This document shows positions 45,001 to 52,538 of a DNA stretch of 64,000 bases, piece by piece; the stretch's first letter is position 1; each line of letters starts with the position of its first letter. The translations under genes were made by a program, and so were the position numbers. Below the pieces are notes generated by a model. The model had not been told where the DNA came from. It did not search any database and saw only the letters and a list, made by a program, of their open reading frames with translations. Source of the stretch: Eubacterium ramulus ATCC 29099 (lineage in GTDB: Bacteria > Bacillota > Clostridia > Lachnospirales > Lachnospiraceae); assembly GCF_000469345.1 (NCBI RefSeq), contig NZ_KI271072.1, positions 23,222-87,221 on the forward strand, given 5' to 3'.

Positions 45001-45774
45001 GAGGCAGAAAGTGTAACTATCGGAACTGTTGGTAAAAAAACATATGCCTTCGTCGGACTGGAACGCATCGGCGGAATCATGGTATATGATATTACAGATC
45101 CGACACAGAGCACCTATGTCAATTACATCAACTCCCGTAATTTCAATACTGCTATTTCCGGCGATGATTCACCGGAAGGACTCTGTTTTGTCTCCGCAGA
45201 TAACAGTTTTGACGGAAACTCCTATCTGCTTGCAGCCTGCGAAGTATCCGGTACCGTCGCCGCTTACCAGCTGACAGCCAAAGCATCTGGCATCACACCT
45301 GATCCGGTTTCTGATGGACTTGCGCAGGCAGCTGACGGCAACTGGTATTATTATAAAAACGGATCTGTTGCAACCGACGTAACAACACTGATTCCAAACG
45401 ATTATGGATGGTGGTATGTCCGCAACGGACAAGTCGATTTTTCCTACACCGGCATCGCTCCGAATGAATACGGATGGTGGCGTATTGTAAATGGCGCTGT
45501 CGACTTCAGCTGCAACAGTGTGGAAGCGAACGAATACGGATGGTTCTACTTATCCAACGGAAAAGTTGATTTCTCTTATACCGGTATCGCTCCGAATGCT
45601 TACGGATGGTGGCGCATCGTAAACGGTGCCGTTGATTTTACCTTTACCGGCCTTGCAGACAATGATTACGGATGGTGGTATCTGCAGAACGGTAAACTGG
45701 ACTTTGCTTATAACGGAACATTTATCTGGATGAATCGCTCCTACCGGATCAATGCCGGAAAAGTTATCTTCTAG
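42031..45774 (+). CDS. Secreted metallophosphoesterase with choice-of-anchor-I domain and five C-terminal surface repeats
   Basis: A 1247-residue exported protein. Signal peptide: MKKRLKQIAALSLIAALTCS to about 28. A fibronectin-like domain (about 35-130) precedes a purple-acid-phosphatase-type metallophosphoesterase (about 135-550) with TSDPQIK, VVSAGDQVED, VGNHDRHY, VVTHHKS and GGHDHVYSRS. A propeller-like choice-of-anchor-I domain follows (about 575-1085; AYITLQEANAIAVLDL, VIANEGDSREWG, AFVGLERIGGIMVYD). Five 22-residue repeats (NEYGWWRIVNGAVDF type) and a short tail close it. The repeats likely hold the protein at the cell surface. Role inferred: phosphate release from phosphoesters outside the cell. 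It is monocistronic with its own promoter and terminator. Confidence 0.88.
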   Translation: MKKRLKQIAALSLIAALTCSQSIFASAEQITTLKASSAVTTEYLTLQPGETQSSVNLNWYAPEGTKTALVKFGDQIITASISALHLPTAMTSKYTDSGKLVCKATIENLAADTNYQYQISYDNGQTWSEAHTYTTPSADSFTFAFTSDPQIKENGETDKRGWNSSDDKNQTGWASMMNTLADNHVNLVVSAGDQVEDQSWGKSSEYTSFFAPEEMSSILYAPAVGNHDRHYMFEDHFNLPNELAIDGSEGALTQVKTTFRGQNNGTSQSHGNYIQATANEIRNNSASNGVTPNADGQYDFTERREMETKGNYYYLYDNVLFVTLNTGAYPGGNDDENADNASVPSASKDNSEAEAIVNNFRTVLTSATTEYQGQYQWLVVTHHKSTQTVAKHAADSDIENYVDAGFEKVMDDFDVDFVLGGHDHVYSRSYVLKDGKRNAERLSSYHDPDGTIYLTGNCASDMQYYTPFAKVDKANNTDFPVLANGETGSAAYLKGQTAEHPSEYLPYGNQEWNQDYSPSYAIFDVSDQQISVKVYNLDGDSSNPTSKLIDTFSVSKQTDAGTKTEGFENQNTVSSLALTQAARYDSGISNADGGVMEIVEYNTKTGWAYAINGQNGTLAAIPLKTLEYKDTVDLLDANAIDIKSIVKAADTSFQYGDMTSVTISEDGTCLAAALQAENYAANGRIALFDCNADGTLSLKKLYETGIQPDMITFTPDGSKLLTADEGEPREGYSTNSTDPQGTVTIVDLASDTVTKADFTAYDSEANRKQLTDAGIVLKKNTVPSVDLEPEYIAADNSTAYITLQEANAIAVLDLNKKEFTGIYSAGFEDYSKTAVDIDKKNSSYNAKTYDSLKGIRMPDGIATYTVNGTDYIVIANEGDSREWGSYTNEDERNFGKGKTSPSGKITAENSGLNGKVVFFDTKDYDGLDSDSDYLFGGRSFTIFKADTNGLTEVFDSGSNFESATAAYLPNFFNCSNDNTDLDNRSGKKGPEAESVTIGTVGKKTYAFVGLERIGGIMVYDITDPTQSTYVNYINSRNFNTAISGDDSPEGLCFVSADNSFDGNSYLLAACEVSGTVAAYQLTAKASGITPDPVSDGLAQAADGNWYYYKNGSVATDVTTLIPNDYGWWYVRNGQVDFSYTGIAPNEYGWWRIVNGAVDFSCNSVEANEYGWFYLSNGKVDFSYTGIAPNAYGWWRIVNGAVDFTFTGLADNDYGWWYLQNGKLDFAYNGTFIWMNRSYRINAGKVIF
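45397..45726 (+). repeat. Five tandem 66-bp coding repeats
   Basis: Five units of 22 codons, each with YGWW(or F)...NG.(V/L)DF. Units 2 and 4 share RIVNGAVDF, while 1, 3 and 5 share a Y-(V/L)-x-N-G-(Q/K) type, so the array alternates as a 132-bp higher-order repeat. Related aromatic repeats are common at the ends of clostridial surface proteins. Confidence 0.85.
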
Positions 45775-45819
45775 TACATCGTTTCGCAAATAACTGCATT
45801 TGTTTTGACTCATATTTCG

Positions 45820-45860
45820 ACAAGGGCATTTGTAATTTATTTTACAAATGCCCTTGTTTT
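45820..45860 (+). terminator. Terminator of the surface phosphoesterase gene
   Basis: The stem ACAAGGGCATTTGTAA pairs with TTACAAATGCCCTTGT and is followed by TTTTTT on the plus strand, 46 bp after the stop. Confidence 0.9.
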
Positions 45861-45874
45861 TTACAATATTACGC

Positions 45875-46037
45875 GTAAAGCGGACATTCGCAATCCGCTT
45901 TCGCTACTTGCTCATGAACGCAGTCGCTTTGCGACCTGTCAGTGGGAGCTTTTAACTCCCACTGACATAAGCATCCCCCTTACCCACCGCTTAGTGCTCT
46001 ACGCACTTGAAGCGGGGGATTGCTTATTCTGCGTTCA
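45875..46037 (+). repeat. Full-length structured intergenic repeat (copy B)
   Basis: 163 bp, differing from copy A (38963-39126) at only a few positions. Its second hairpin is perfectly paired (CAGTGGGAG / CTCCCACTG), and the outer stem is 45916-45923 with 46029-46036. It sits between the phosphoesterase terminator and the 3' end of malQ. The end reads GCGTTCAC instead of GCGTTCAA. Confidence 0.9.
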
Positions 46038-46056
46038 CATTACCTATGATGCCCAT

Positions 46057-47535
46057 TTATCGCCCATATAATGTTGTCAACTCTCTGATCTGATCTGCTA
46101 ATTCTTTTGTCAGACATCCCTGCTTCATTCGCCACCGCCAGTTATTCCCGAGCGTAGATGGTGTATTAATTCTTGCCTCACTTCCAAGCCCCAGATAATC
46201 TTGCAATGGAATAATGCACAGATCTGCCACACTCGCCAGAGCCAGACGGATAAAATCCCAGTGAATTTCCGATTTTGATGTATTTGCATTATTCATATAT
46301 TTCTGGGATAATTTCAGATCTTCCGGATCTAAAACTTTATACCAGCCGCAAAGGGTATCATTATCATGCGTTCCTGTATACACCACACAATTTTTCTCAT
46401 AATTATGTGGCAGATAATCACTCTCTTCTCTGGAATCAAAAGCAAATTGAATCACTTTCATTCCCGGAAAACCCGAATCATGTAACAACCGGCGTACACC
46501 GTCCGTTAAAAATCCAAGGTCTTCTGCAATTACATTTACATTTCCCAGAGCACCTTTCAAAGCCTGCATCAGGCTCATGCCCGGTCCCGGCTCCCAGTGT
46601 CCGTGTTCTGCCGTCTCATCCCCCGCCGGAATGCTGTAATATTCGTCAAATCCGCGAAAATGATCAATACGGATGCAGTCATACAAGTTCAGACACTGTG
46701 CGATTCTCCGAATCCACCACGCATAACCGGTCTGGCGATGATACTCCCAGCGGTACAACGGATTGCCCCATAACTGTCCGGTCGCAGAAAATGCATCCGG
46801 TGGGCATCCTGCCACTGCCACAGGATTTAACTCCTCATCAAATTGAAACAGCTGTGGTTCTGCCCAGGCATCTGCGCTGTCCAGAGCCACATAAATCGGA
46901 ATGTCCCCGATAATCTGAATGCCCGCCTGTGCCGCATACGCATGCAGTTTTTTCCATTGACAGAAAAACAGATACTGCTGAAACTGATAAAACTGTATTT
47001 CATCATGCTGCCCATGCCATACCTGGTCCAGAGCTGCAAAATCGCGTCTTTTATATTTTTCTTCCCATTGAAGCCAGCTTGCTCCTTTATGCATATTTTT
47101 TATTACCATAAACAATGCATAATTTCCAAGCCACCAGTCATTTTCCTGACAAAAAGCAAAAAAATCATCTGACGGTTGCTTTAGGAAACGATCACAGGCC
47201 ATACGCAAAATTTTATATCGGTTCTGGTATAGCTTTGCATAATCAATGGATTCCGGATTCTTTCCAAAATCAAAACTGTCACACTCCGCTTTCGTCAGAA
47301 GCTGCTGCTCCACAAGCTGCTCCAGATCGATGAAATACGGATTTCCGGCAAAAGATGAAAAAGACTGATACGGGGAATCCCCATAACTTGTCTGTCCAAG
47401 GGGCAGTACCTGCCAGTTTTTTTGACCTGACTCTTTTAAAAAATCTACAAATTGATAAGCCTCTTTTGAAAAACATCCTATGCCATATTTGGATGGAAGA
47501 GAAAATACCGGCATCAGAATTCCACTTGTTCTCAT
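46057..47535 (-). CDS. malQ: 4-alpha-glucanotransferase (amylomaltase, GH77)
   Basis: A 492-residue GH77 enzyme that transfers alpha-1,4-glucan segments between maltodextrins in the cytoplasm, releasing glucose and lengthening chains for phosphorylase. It begins RTSGILMPVFSLPSKYGIG and has QVLPLGQTSYGDSPYQSFSS and IGDIPIYVALDSADAW. The nucleophile aspartate is in CIRIDHFRGFDEYYSIPAG, the acid/base glutamate in VIAEDLGFL, and the third acid in YTGTHDNDTLCGWY. The start has GAGGATA upstream. It follows the sugar-importer operon after a terminator and completes the alpha-glucan pathway with glycogen phosphorylase. Confidence 0.96.
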   Translation of the reverse strand: MRTSGILMPVFSLPSKYGIGCFSKEAYQFVDFLKESGQKNWQVLPLGQTSYGDSPYQSFSSFAGNPYFIDLEQLVEQQLLTKAECDSFDFGKNPESIDYAKLYQNRYKILRMACDRFLKQPSDDFFAFCQENDWWLGNYALFMVIKNMHKGASWLQWEEKYKRRDFAALDQVWHGQHDEIQFYQFQQYLFFCQWKKLHAYAAQAGIQIIGDIPIYVALDSADAWAEPQLFQFDEELNPVAVAGCPPDAFSATGQLWGNPLYRWEYHRQTGYAWWIRRIAQCLNLYDCIRIDHFRGFDEYYSIPAGDETAEHGHWEPGPGMSLMQALKGALGNVNVIAEDLGFLTDGVRRLLHDSGFPGMKVIQFAFDSREESDYLPHNYEKNCVVYTGTHDNDTLCGWYKVLDPEDLKLSQKYMNNANTSKSEIHWDFIRLALASVADLCIIPLQDYLGLGSEARINTPSTLGNNWRWRMKQGCLTKELADQIRELTTLYGR

Positions 47536-47572
47536 AGTTTATATCCTCACGTTCTACTCATTTATACTTATA

Positions 47573-47614
47573 AAAAGTCCTTTTTGCCGCACTGTTGTAA
47601 CAAAAAGGACTTTT
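47573..47614 (-). terminator. Terminator after the sugar importer operon
   Basis: A 14-bp perfect stem (AAAAGTCCTTTTTG / CAAAAAGGACTTTT) starting 10 bp after the malG-type stop codon, so the upstream operon ends before malQ. Confidence 0.85.
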
Positions 47615-47623
47615 GAGCGTTTG

Positions 47624-48502
47624 TTAACCTTTGACTGCTCCGGCAGCTACGCCTTTGATAATATATTTCTGACAGGTCAGATAAAATACAATGATCGGTA
47701 AAATTGCAAGTACAAGCATTGCCATCATTGCGCCCATATCAATGGATCCATAGCCACCGCGCAGATACTGAACTGCCATTGGTATGGTCGGTTTCTCACT
47801 GTCAAGTACCAATGTCGGAAGCAGGTAATCGTTCCAGATCCACATTGCATTTAAGATCGCAACTGTGATCATGGTTGGACGGAGCATCGGAACTATTACT
47901 TTAAAATAAGTCTGAACCGGTGTACAGCCATCGATCATTGCTGCTTCTTCCAAGGAAATCGGAATCGCCTTGATAAATCCACAGAACATAAATAGCGACA
48001 ACCCGGCACCAAACCCCAGGTAAACCGGTATGATACCAAACATATTGCCAAGGTGAAGAAAATCTGTCACTTTAGACAGTGTAAACATAACCATCTGAAA
48101 TGGAACGATCATTGCAAATACAAACAGATAATACAATACTGTAGATAATTTGCATGTAACTCTTGTGATCCACCATGCGGCCATGGATGTCAAAAGCACG
48201 ATCACGATTACAGAGCAGATGGTAATAAAAGCAGATCTGCCTGCTGCTACCAGCAGTCCTGTTTTCTGAATACCATTCACATAATTGTACATTCCGGAAA
48301 AAGTATCCGAATTTGGCAATGCGAACGGTGCATCACTGATATAAAGTTTGTTTTTAAAAGAATTCATCAATACAAGGAAAATCGGGAACAGGAAAGCCAC
48401 AGCTAAAAGTGTCATCACAATCGTGATCACAATACCGGTACCTTTTGATACTGCCGGATTTTCAATGATCTCATTTTTGTTTTGTTTTCTCTTTTTCAGC
48501 AT
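47624..48502 (-). CDS. Sugar ABC transporter permease (MalG-type)
   Basis: A 292-residue CUT1-family permease with six hydrophobic helices and the EAA motif (FIKAIPISLEEAAMIDGCTP...FKVIVPMLRPTMITVAIL). It has a short cytoplasmic N-terminus with many Lys/Asn residues. It pairs with the MalF-type permease, whose stop codon overlaps its start (TAATG), so translation is coupled. No ATPase gene is present in the cluster; a shared MsmX-type ATPase encoded elsewhere is likely. Substrate is inferred to be maltodextrin from the neighbouring glucan enzymes. Confidence 0.9.
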   Translation of the reverse strand: MLKKRKQNKNEIIENPAVSKGTGIVITIVMTLLAVAFLFPIFLVLMNSFKNKLYISDAPFALPNSDTFSGMYNYVNGIQKTGLLVAAGRSAFITICSVIVIVLLTSMAAWWITRVTCKLSTVLYYLFVFAMIVPFQMVMFTLSKVTDFLHLGNMFGIIPVYLGFGAGLSLFMFCGFIKAIPISLEEAAMIDGCTPVQTYFKVIVPMLRPTMITVAILNAMWIWNDYLLPTLVLDSEKPTIPMAVQYLRGGYGSIDMGAMMAMLVLAILPIIVFYLTCQKYIIKGVAAGAVKG

Positions 48503-49344
48503 TAGTTCTCAACCTCCTTACGTCTTGTAAAGTATAACTGTGTCAGTGAGATTGCTGCTACGATAATAAAGAAAATAACCGCTTTTGCCTGACCGACACC
48601 TTCCCAGCCGTTCCTGTTGTAGAATGTCGTATAAATATCGTATGCCAGCATTGCGGTTTTCTTTGCCGGTCCGCCTGCTGTTAATGCCAGGTTCTGATCG
48701 AACAGTTTGAAGCAGTTCGTAAGTGTCAGGAACAGACAGATGGTAACAGATGGCATTGTCATCGGAATAATAATCTTGTACAATGTCTGGAATTTATTGG
48801 CACCATCAATTTCAGCTGCTTCAATCAATTCTGTCGGTATATTTTGAATACCGGCAATGTAAATGATCATCATATAACCGATCAGCTGCCAGTTTGTCAG
48901 AATGACCATGCCCCAGAAACCATATTTCGGGTCTGCTGTGATCGTTACATTAAAATGTGCCAGCACGCCGTTGATCAGTAATTGCCAGATATAGCCAAGT
49001 ACAATTCCTCCGATAAGGTTTGGCATAAAGAAAATGGTTCGAAAAATATTGGTTCCTTTTAATCCCCGTGTCAGTCCATATGCCAGGGCAAAAGAAATCA
49101 CATTAATTGTAATTACGGATACAACCGTAAATTTCACGGTAAATAACAGTGCATTCATAAAATCTTTGTTCGAAAATGCCTTTACATAGTTTGCAATTCC
49201 AACCCAGTGTGCATTTGTAACTGTCGTAAATTTACAGAATGAAAGCACGATTCCCATAATAAATGGGACAATAAAAAACAGGGTAAATGCAATCAATGTA
49301 GGTAATACAAAAAGAGCAAAATATTTTTTATATGTCTTTTGCAT
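48502..49344 (-). CDS. Sugar ABC transporter permease (MalF-type)
   Basis: A 280-residue CUT1-family permease with six helices and the EAA loop NIPTELIEAAEIDGANKFQTLYKIIIP. It begins MQKTYKKYFALFVLPTLIAF. It forms the heterodimeric channel with the MalG-type protein encoded next. The binding protein gene lies 99 bp upstream. Length is typical of the two-subunit sugar importers of Firmicutes. Confidence 0.9.
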   Translation of the reverse strand: MQKTYKKYFALFVLPTLIAFTLFFIVPFIMGIVLSFCKFTTVTNAHWVGIANYVKAFSNKDFMNALLFTVKFTVVSVITINVISFALAYGLTRGLKGTNIFRTIFFMPNLIGGIVLGYIWQLLINGVLAHFNVTITADPKYGFWGMVILTNWQLIGYMMIIYIAGIQNIPTELIEAAEIDGANKFQTLYKIIIPMTMPSVTICLFLTLTNCFKLFDQNLALTAGGPAKKTAMLAYDIYTTFYNRNGWEGVGQAKAVIFFIIVAAISLTQLYFTRRKEVEN

Positions 49345-49443
49345 AAATCTCCCTCCCTACGGATACAAATGTTTTCTTCCTAAAACAGAAGAGGAGACGG
49401 CCAATGACCGCCTCCTTCCCTTTGAGAATTCTATGTAATATGA

Positions 49444-50811
49444 TTACTCAGCTGTTGCTTCTTTTTCAGATGCCCATTCAGCCACTGTATCGGATACTAC
49501 AGCATCCCATTTTTTGTTACCGTTTGCATACTCAAGAAGAGATGCACCATAATCATCTTTGAATGTCTGGCTTGGGAATGTTGTAAAGTTCCACGGTACC
49601 GTTGTAAGGGAATCCTCCTTCATGTATCTTACTACTTCCTGTGCTAACGGGTCAGAAGAAATCTCATCATCGCCAAATGTGCTGAACGGTGTGATAAACT
49701 GAAGATTATTTGTTACCATCTCTTTTCCTTCATCAGAACTGAACACCCATTTCAGGAAATCCAGGGATGCTTTCTGATCTGCCTCAGATGCATTGCTGTT
49801 TACACACATGTAGTTTTCTGTACCGATGCACAGTCCCTGTGTCTCTTCGCCTTCTACACCTGTATAGATCGGCATAAATTTCACGTTTTCTTCTTTTACT
49901 ACGTTACCACTTACTTTGCTGATCTGAGACCATGCCCAGTTACCATTCTGAACCATAGCAGCTTTTCCTAATGCAAACTCTGCCATAGAATCATCTACTG
50001 TCTTGGAACCAACCATTGTAGGCTCAACCGTGGAGTTGTTCAGATACAGGTCAAAAATATTTTTAAAGTTCTCATTATATTTGAAAGAAATCTCGTCCTC
50101 ATCTTTTACATCTGCATCTTTGTACTCATAGTAAATTGGAAGATTCATCAGATGTGTCTGCCATCTCCAGTCTTCACCTGGTGCAAAGGATGTGGAAGCA
50201 AATACACCATCAATGCCAAGATCAGCTTTGTGCGCTGTCATATCTTCTACAACAGCCTTTAATGTATCAAAGTTTTTGATATCATCCATGGATGTTGCTT
50301 TTGCGCCCGGAAGTGCAAAGTACTTATCCATGATTTCTTTATTATAGATAATGCCGTAACCTTCTTCTGCAAACGGAATGCCGTATACGCCATCCCCTTC
50401 TGTGATCGCAAGGTCTTTATCTACCAGCATATTGTAAAATTCAGTATCTTTCAGATCTGCACAATACTCTTTCCAGGACTGATATCCAACCGGTCCGTTG
50501 ATCTGGAATAACGTAGGTGCATCGCTTTTTGCCATCTCTGATTTCAATGTCTGCTCATACTGATTGGATGCTGCTGTCTTTACTTTTACCGGAACACCTG
50601 TCTCCTCCGTATATTTTGCTGCAATTTCTTCCCACTGATCTGCAATCTCCGGTTTGAAATTCAGGTAATATACAGATCCTTCTGCACTGCTTCCTTTTTT
50701 CTCAGCTCCTGCGGAAGACGTATCTCCATCTTTCGCTCCACCGCAGCCTGCTAACATACCGGTTACTGTCAATGCGGACAGACACACTGCCAAAAATTTT
50801 TTCATTTTCAT
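49444..50811 (-). CDS. Sugar ABC transporter substrate-binding lipoprotein (CUT1)
   Basis: A 455-residue extracellular solute-binding protein, family 1. The N-terminal signal peptide ends in a lipobox (TVTGMLAGCGGAKDG), so it is tethered as a lipoprotein. The mature fold shows YYLNFKPEIADQWEEIAAKY, MAKSDAPTLFQINGP, GIPFAEEGYGIIYNK, ALGKAAMVQNGNWAWSQI and DFLKWVFSSDEGKEMV. It delivers oligosaccharide to the two permeases downstream. The glgP and malQ genes point to alpha-glucans as ligand; this is inference. Confidence 0.9.
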   Translation of the reverse strand: MKMKKFLAVCLSALTVTGMLAGCGGAKDGDTSSAGAEKKGSSAEGSVYYLNFKPEIADQWEEIAAKYTEETGVPVKVKTAASNQYEQTLKSEMAKSDAPTLFQINGPVGYQSWKEYCADLKDTEFYNMLVDKDLAITEGDGVYGIPFAEEGYGIIYNKEIMDKYFALPGAKATSMDDIKNFDTLKAVVEDMTAHKADLGIDGVFASTSFAPGEDWRWQTHLMNLPIYYEYKDADVKDEDEISFKYNENFKNIFDLYLNNSTVEPTMVGSKTVDDSMAEFALGKAAMVQNGNWAWSQISKVSGNVVKEENVKFMPIYTGVEGEETQGLCIGTENYMCVNSNASEADQKASLDFLKWVFSSDEGKEMVTNNLQFITPFSTFGDDEISSDPLAQEVVRYMKEDSLTTVPWNFTTFPSQTFKDDYGASLLEYANGNKKWDAVVSDTVAEWASEKEATAE

Positions 50812-50894
50812 AAAAAATACCCTCTTTCCTTTTCATTATCGTATCAAGTGCGTACCTCTTTGATACTTATAATTTTATAGAAAGAGAGTCATAT

Positions 50895-52538
50895 TTAATA
50901 CAAAAGATTTTCCAGAATCATGTTCTTTTTCCACGATTCTGTAAAAATATCAAAATAAGAGATTGGTTCTTCTCCTGTAATGATCTTCATAAAAGCCAGT
51001 GTCTCCATATCTGTCATATCCTGCGGTAACTCCCGATGTGAATACGGTACATAGTCTTCATTAACATAAGACACATCTGCCTCTTCAATCAGCCGTACTG
51101 CCTGAATCCGTGAAGCATAGGCAGCCCAGTAAACAGGATCTCTGTCTCCATCAAGGAATCTGCGGCAACTGTCATAATAAGCCGATTCCAGAGAATTCAT
51201 GGAATCTGTCTGTCGCGGATAATGCAAAGCCAGCCAGATATGATCTGTTGTTGTAAACACAGCATTGCTGAAATCACAGTTTGCCACAAGCGGACGTGCC
51301 GTGATATCAACCCCACGTTTCTGGTACAGGTCAATTTCTTCGCTTCCATCGTGACGGTATCGCGCATTGTCAAAAAGTGCGGTCATAATCTTCATGACAA
51401 TCTCTGAATGCTCATATCCTTTTCGCACCACGATACAGGGAGATGTTTTTCCATATATGTAAGAATGAACTTCTCCATACTCATCAGCGATCACATATGG
51501 TTTCCACTCTGCCCCCGGATTTGCCTCCACCGCTTCTATCAGCGGATTATTCGGTGCCCACCACCAGCCAAAAAAAGCTCCACAGCGGTTATCACGTATC
51601 AGTTCTCCGATTTCTCCCGGTGTCCGCATCATATAATCCTGATCCAGAATACCATTTTCATACCATCCATGAAGATATTCCAGTGCCTGCCTAGTCTCTT
51701 CCGTTAATGATCCATAGACATAACTGTCATCCCCATCCTGTAGCCATATACCCGGATATGCATGAAATGCGGCAAAAACAGGATCTACAGAAAAATTTGA
51801 AGAACCGTCTCCATACAGTGTTGCCACACAGGGCAGCCCGATATTTCCATTTCCTCCCGGATCATTTTCCCGGAATGCCTGGATGATCTGCTCCACATCA
51901 GCAAGCGTCGAAGGTTCCGGAAGTCCCAATTCTTTCCGCCAGTCTTCCCTCACCCAGAACAGGTTGCATCCATAATAAACCTGCGTGGAAGGAAGTGCCA
52001 TCAATTTTCCATCAATGGTCACAGATTCCAGTAATTCTTTTCCATAACTACTGTACATGGATTTAATCCTACTGGAAGTTGCCTCCTGATAGGCATCTGA
52101 TAAATCTTCAATCATGCCATATTCTGCCAGTTCCTCTACCTCCTCCGGACCAGATACCAACATCACATCCGGCAGATTATTTTCAGCAATCATCCGCTGA
52201 ATATACAGATAATAATTTTCATCCCCCGACACTTCCAGAACATCTTCATTTTGTACATTAAGTGTTTTTTTCAAATATCGTGTATAGGCATTATCCTCAT
52301 AAGTATCGCCATCCGGCATACCGGAATTGCCGGAAGCCGTCATTTTTGCCAGTGTATAGGTCACTGTCTCCGGATAGGGTATCAATGGTGATCTCTCTGC
52401 CTTCTCCCAGGAGGTGGCTGCCTTTTCATTCGCTTCCTGTTCTGCCACACCACTGTCAATTTCAAATGATATCACACCGAGAAGTACACATATCATTCCG
52501 ATGGCGATAGCCTGTGCTCCTCTTTTGCTATGACTCAT
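50895..52538 (-). CDS. Membrane-anchored extracellular solute-binding-like protein, translationally coupled to the kinase
   Basis: A 547-residue protein with an N-terminal membrane helix (QAIAIGMICVLLGVISFEI) but no lipobox cysteine, then a binding-protein-type fold (VMLVSGPEEVEELAEYGMI, MALPSTQVYYGCNLFWVREDWRKE, FRENDPGGNGNIGLP, YEHSEIVMKIMTALFDN). It resembles the larger binding proteins found in YesMN-type loci. The ATG at 52538 follows GAAGGGAG and lies inside the last codons of the histidine kinase gene, so the two are coupled. It could be a second importer component or a sensing partner of the kinase; the missing lipobox and the coupling favour sensing. Confidence 0.75.
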   Translation of the reverse strand: MSHSKRGAQAIAIGMICVLLGVISFEIDSGVAEQEANEKAATSWEKAERSPLIPYPETVTYTLAKMTASGNSGMPDGDTYEDNAYTRYLKKTLNVQNEDVLEVSGDENYYLYIQRMIAENNLPDVMLVSGPEEVEELAEYGMIEDLSDAYQEATSSRIKSMYSSYGKELLESVTIDGKLMALPSTQVYYGCNLFWVREDWRKELGLPEPSTLADVEQIIQAFRENDPGGNGNIGLPCVATLYGDGSSNFSVDPVFAAFHAYPGIWLQDGDDSYVYGSLTEETRQALEYLHGWYENGILDQDYMMRTPGEIGELIRDNRCGAFFGWWWAPNNPLIEAVEANPGAEWKPYVIADEYGEVHSYIYGKTSPCIVVRKGYEHSEIVMKIMTALFDNARYRHDGSEEIDLYQKRGVDITARPLVANCDFSNAVFTTTDHIWLALHYPRQTDSMNSLESAYYDSCRRFLDGDRDPVYWAAYASRIQAVRLIEEADVSYVNEDYVPYSHRELPQDMTDMETLAFMKIITGEEPISYFDIFTESWKKNMILENLLY

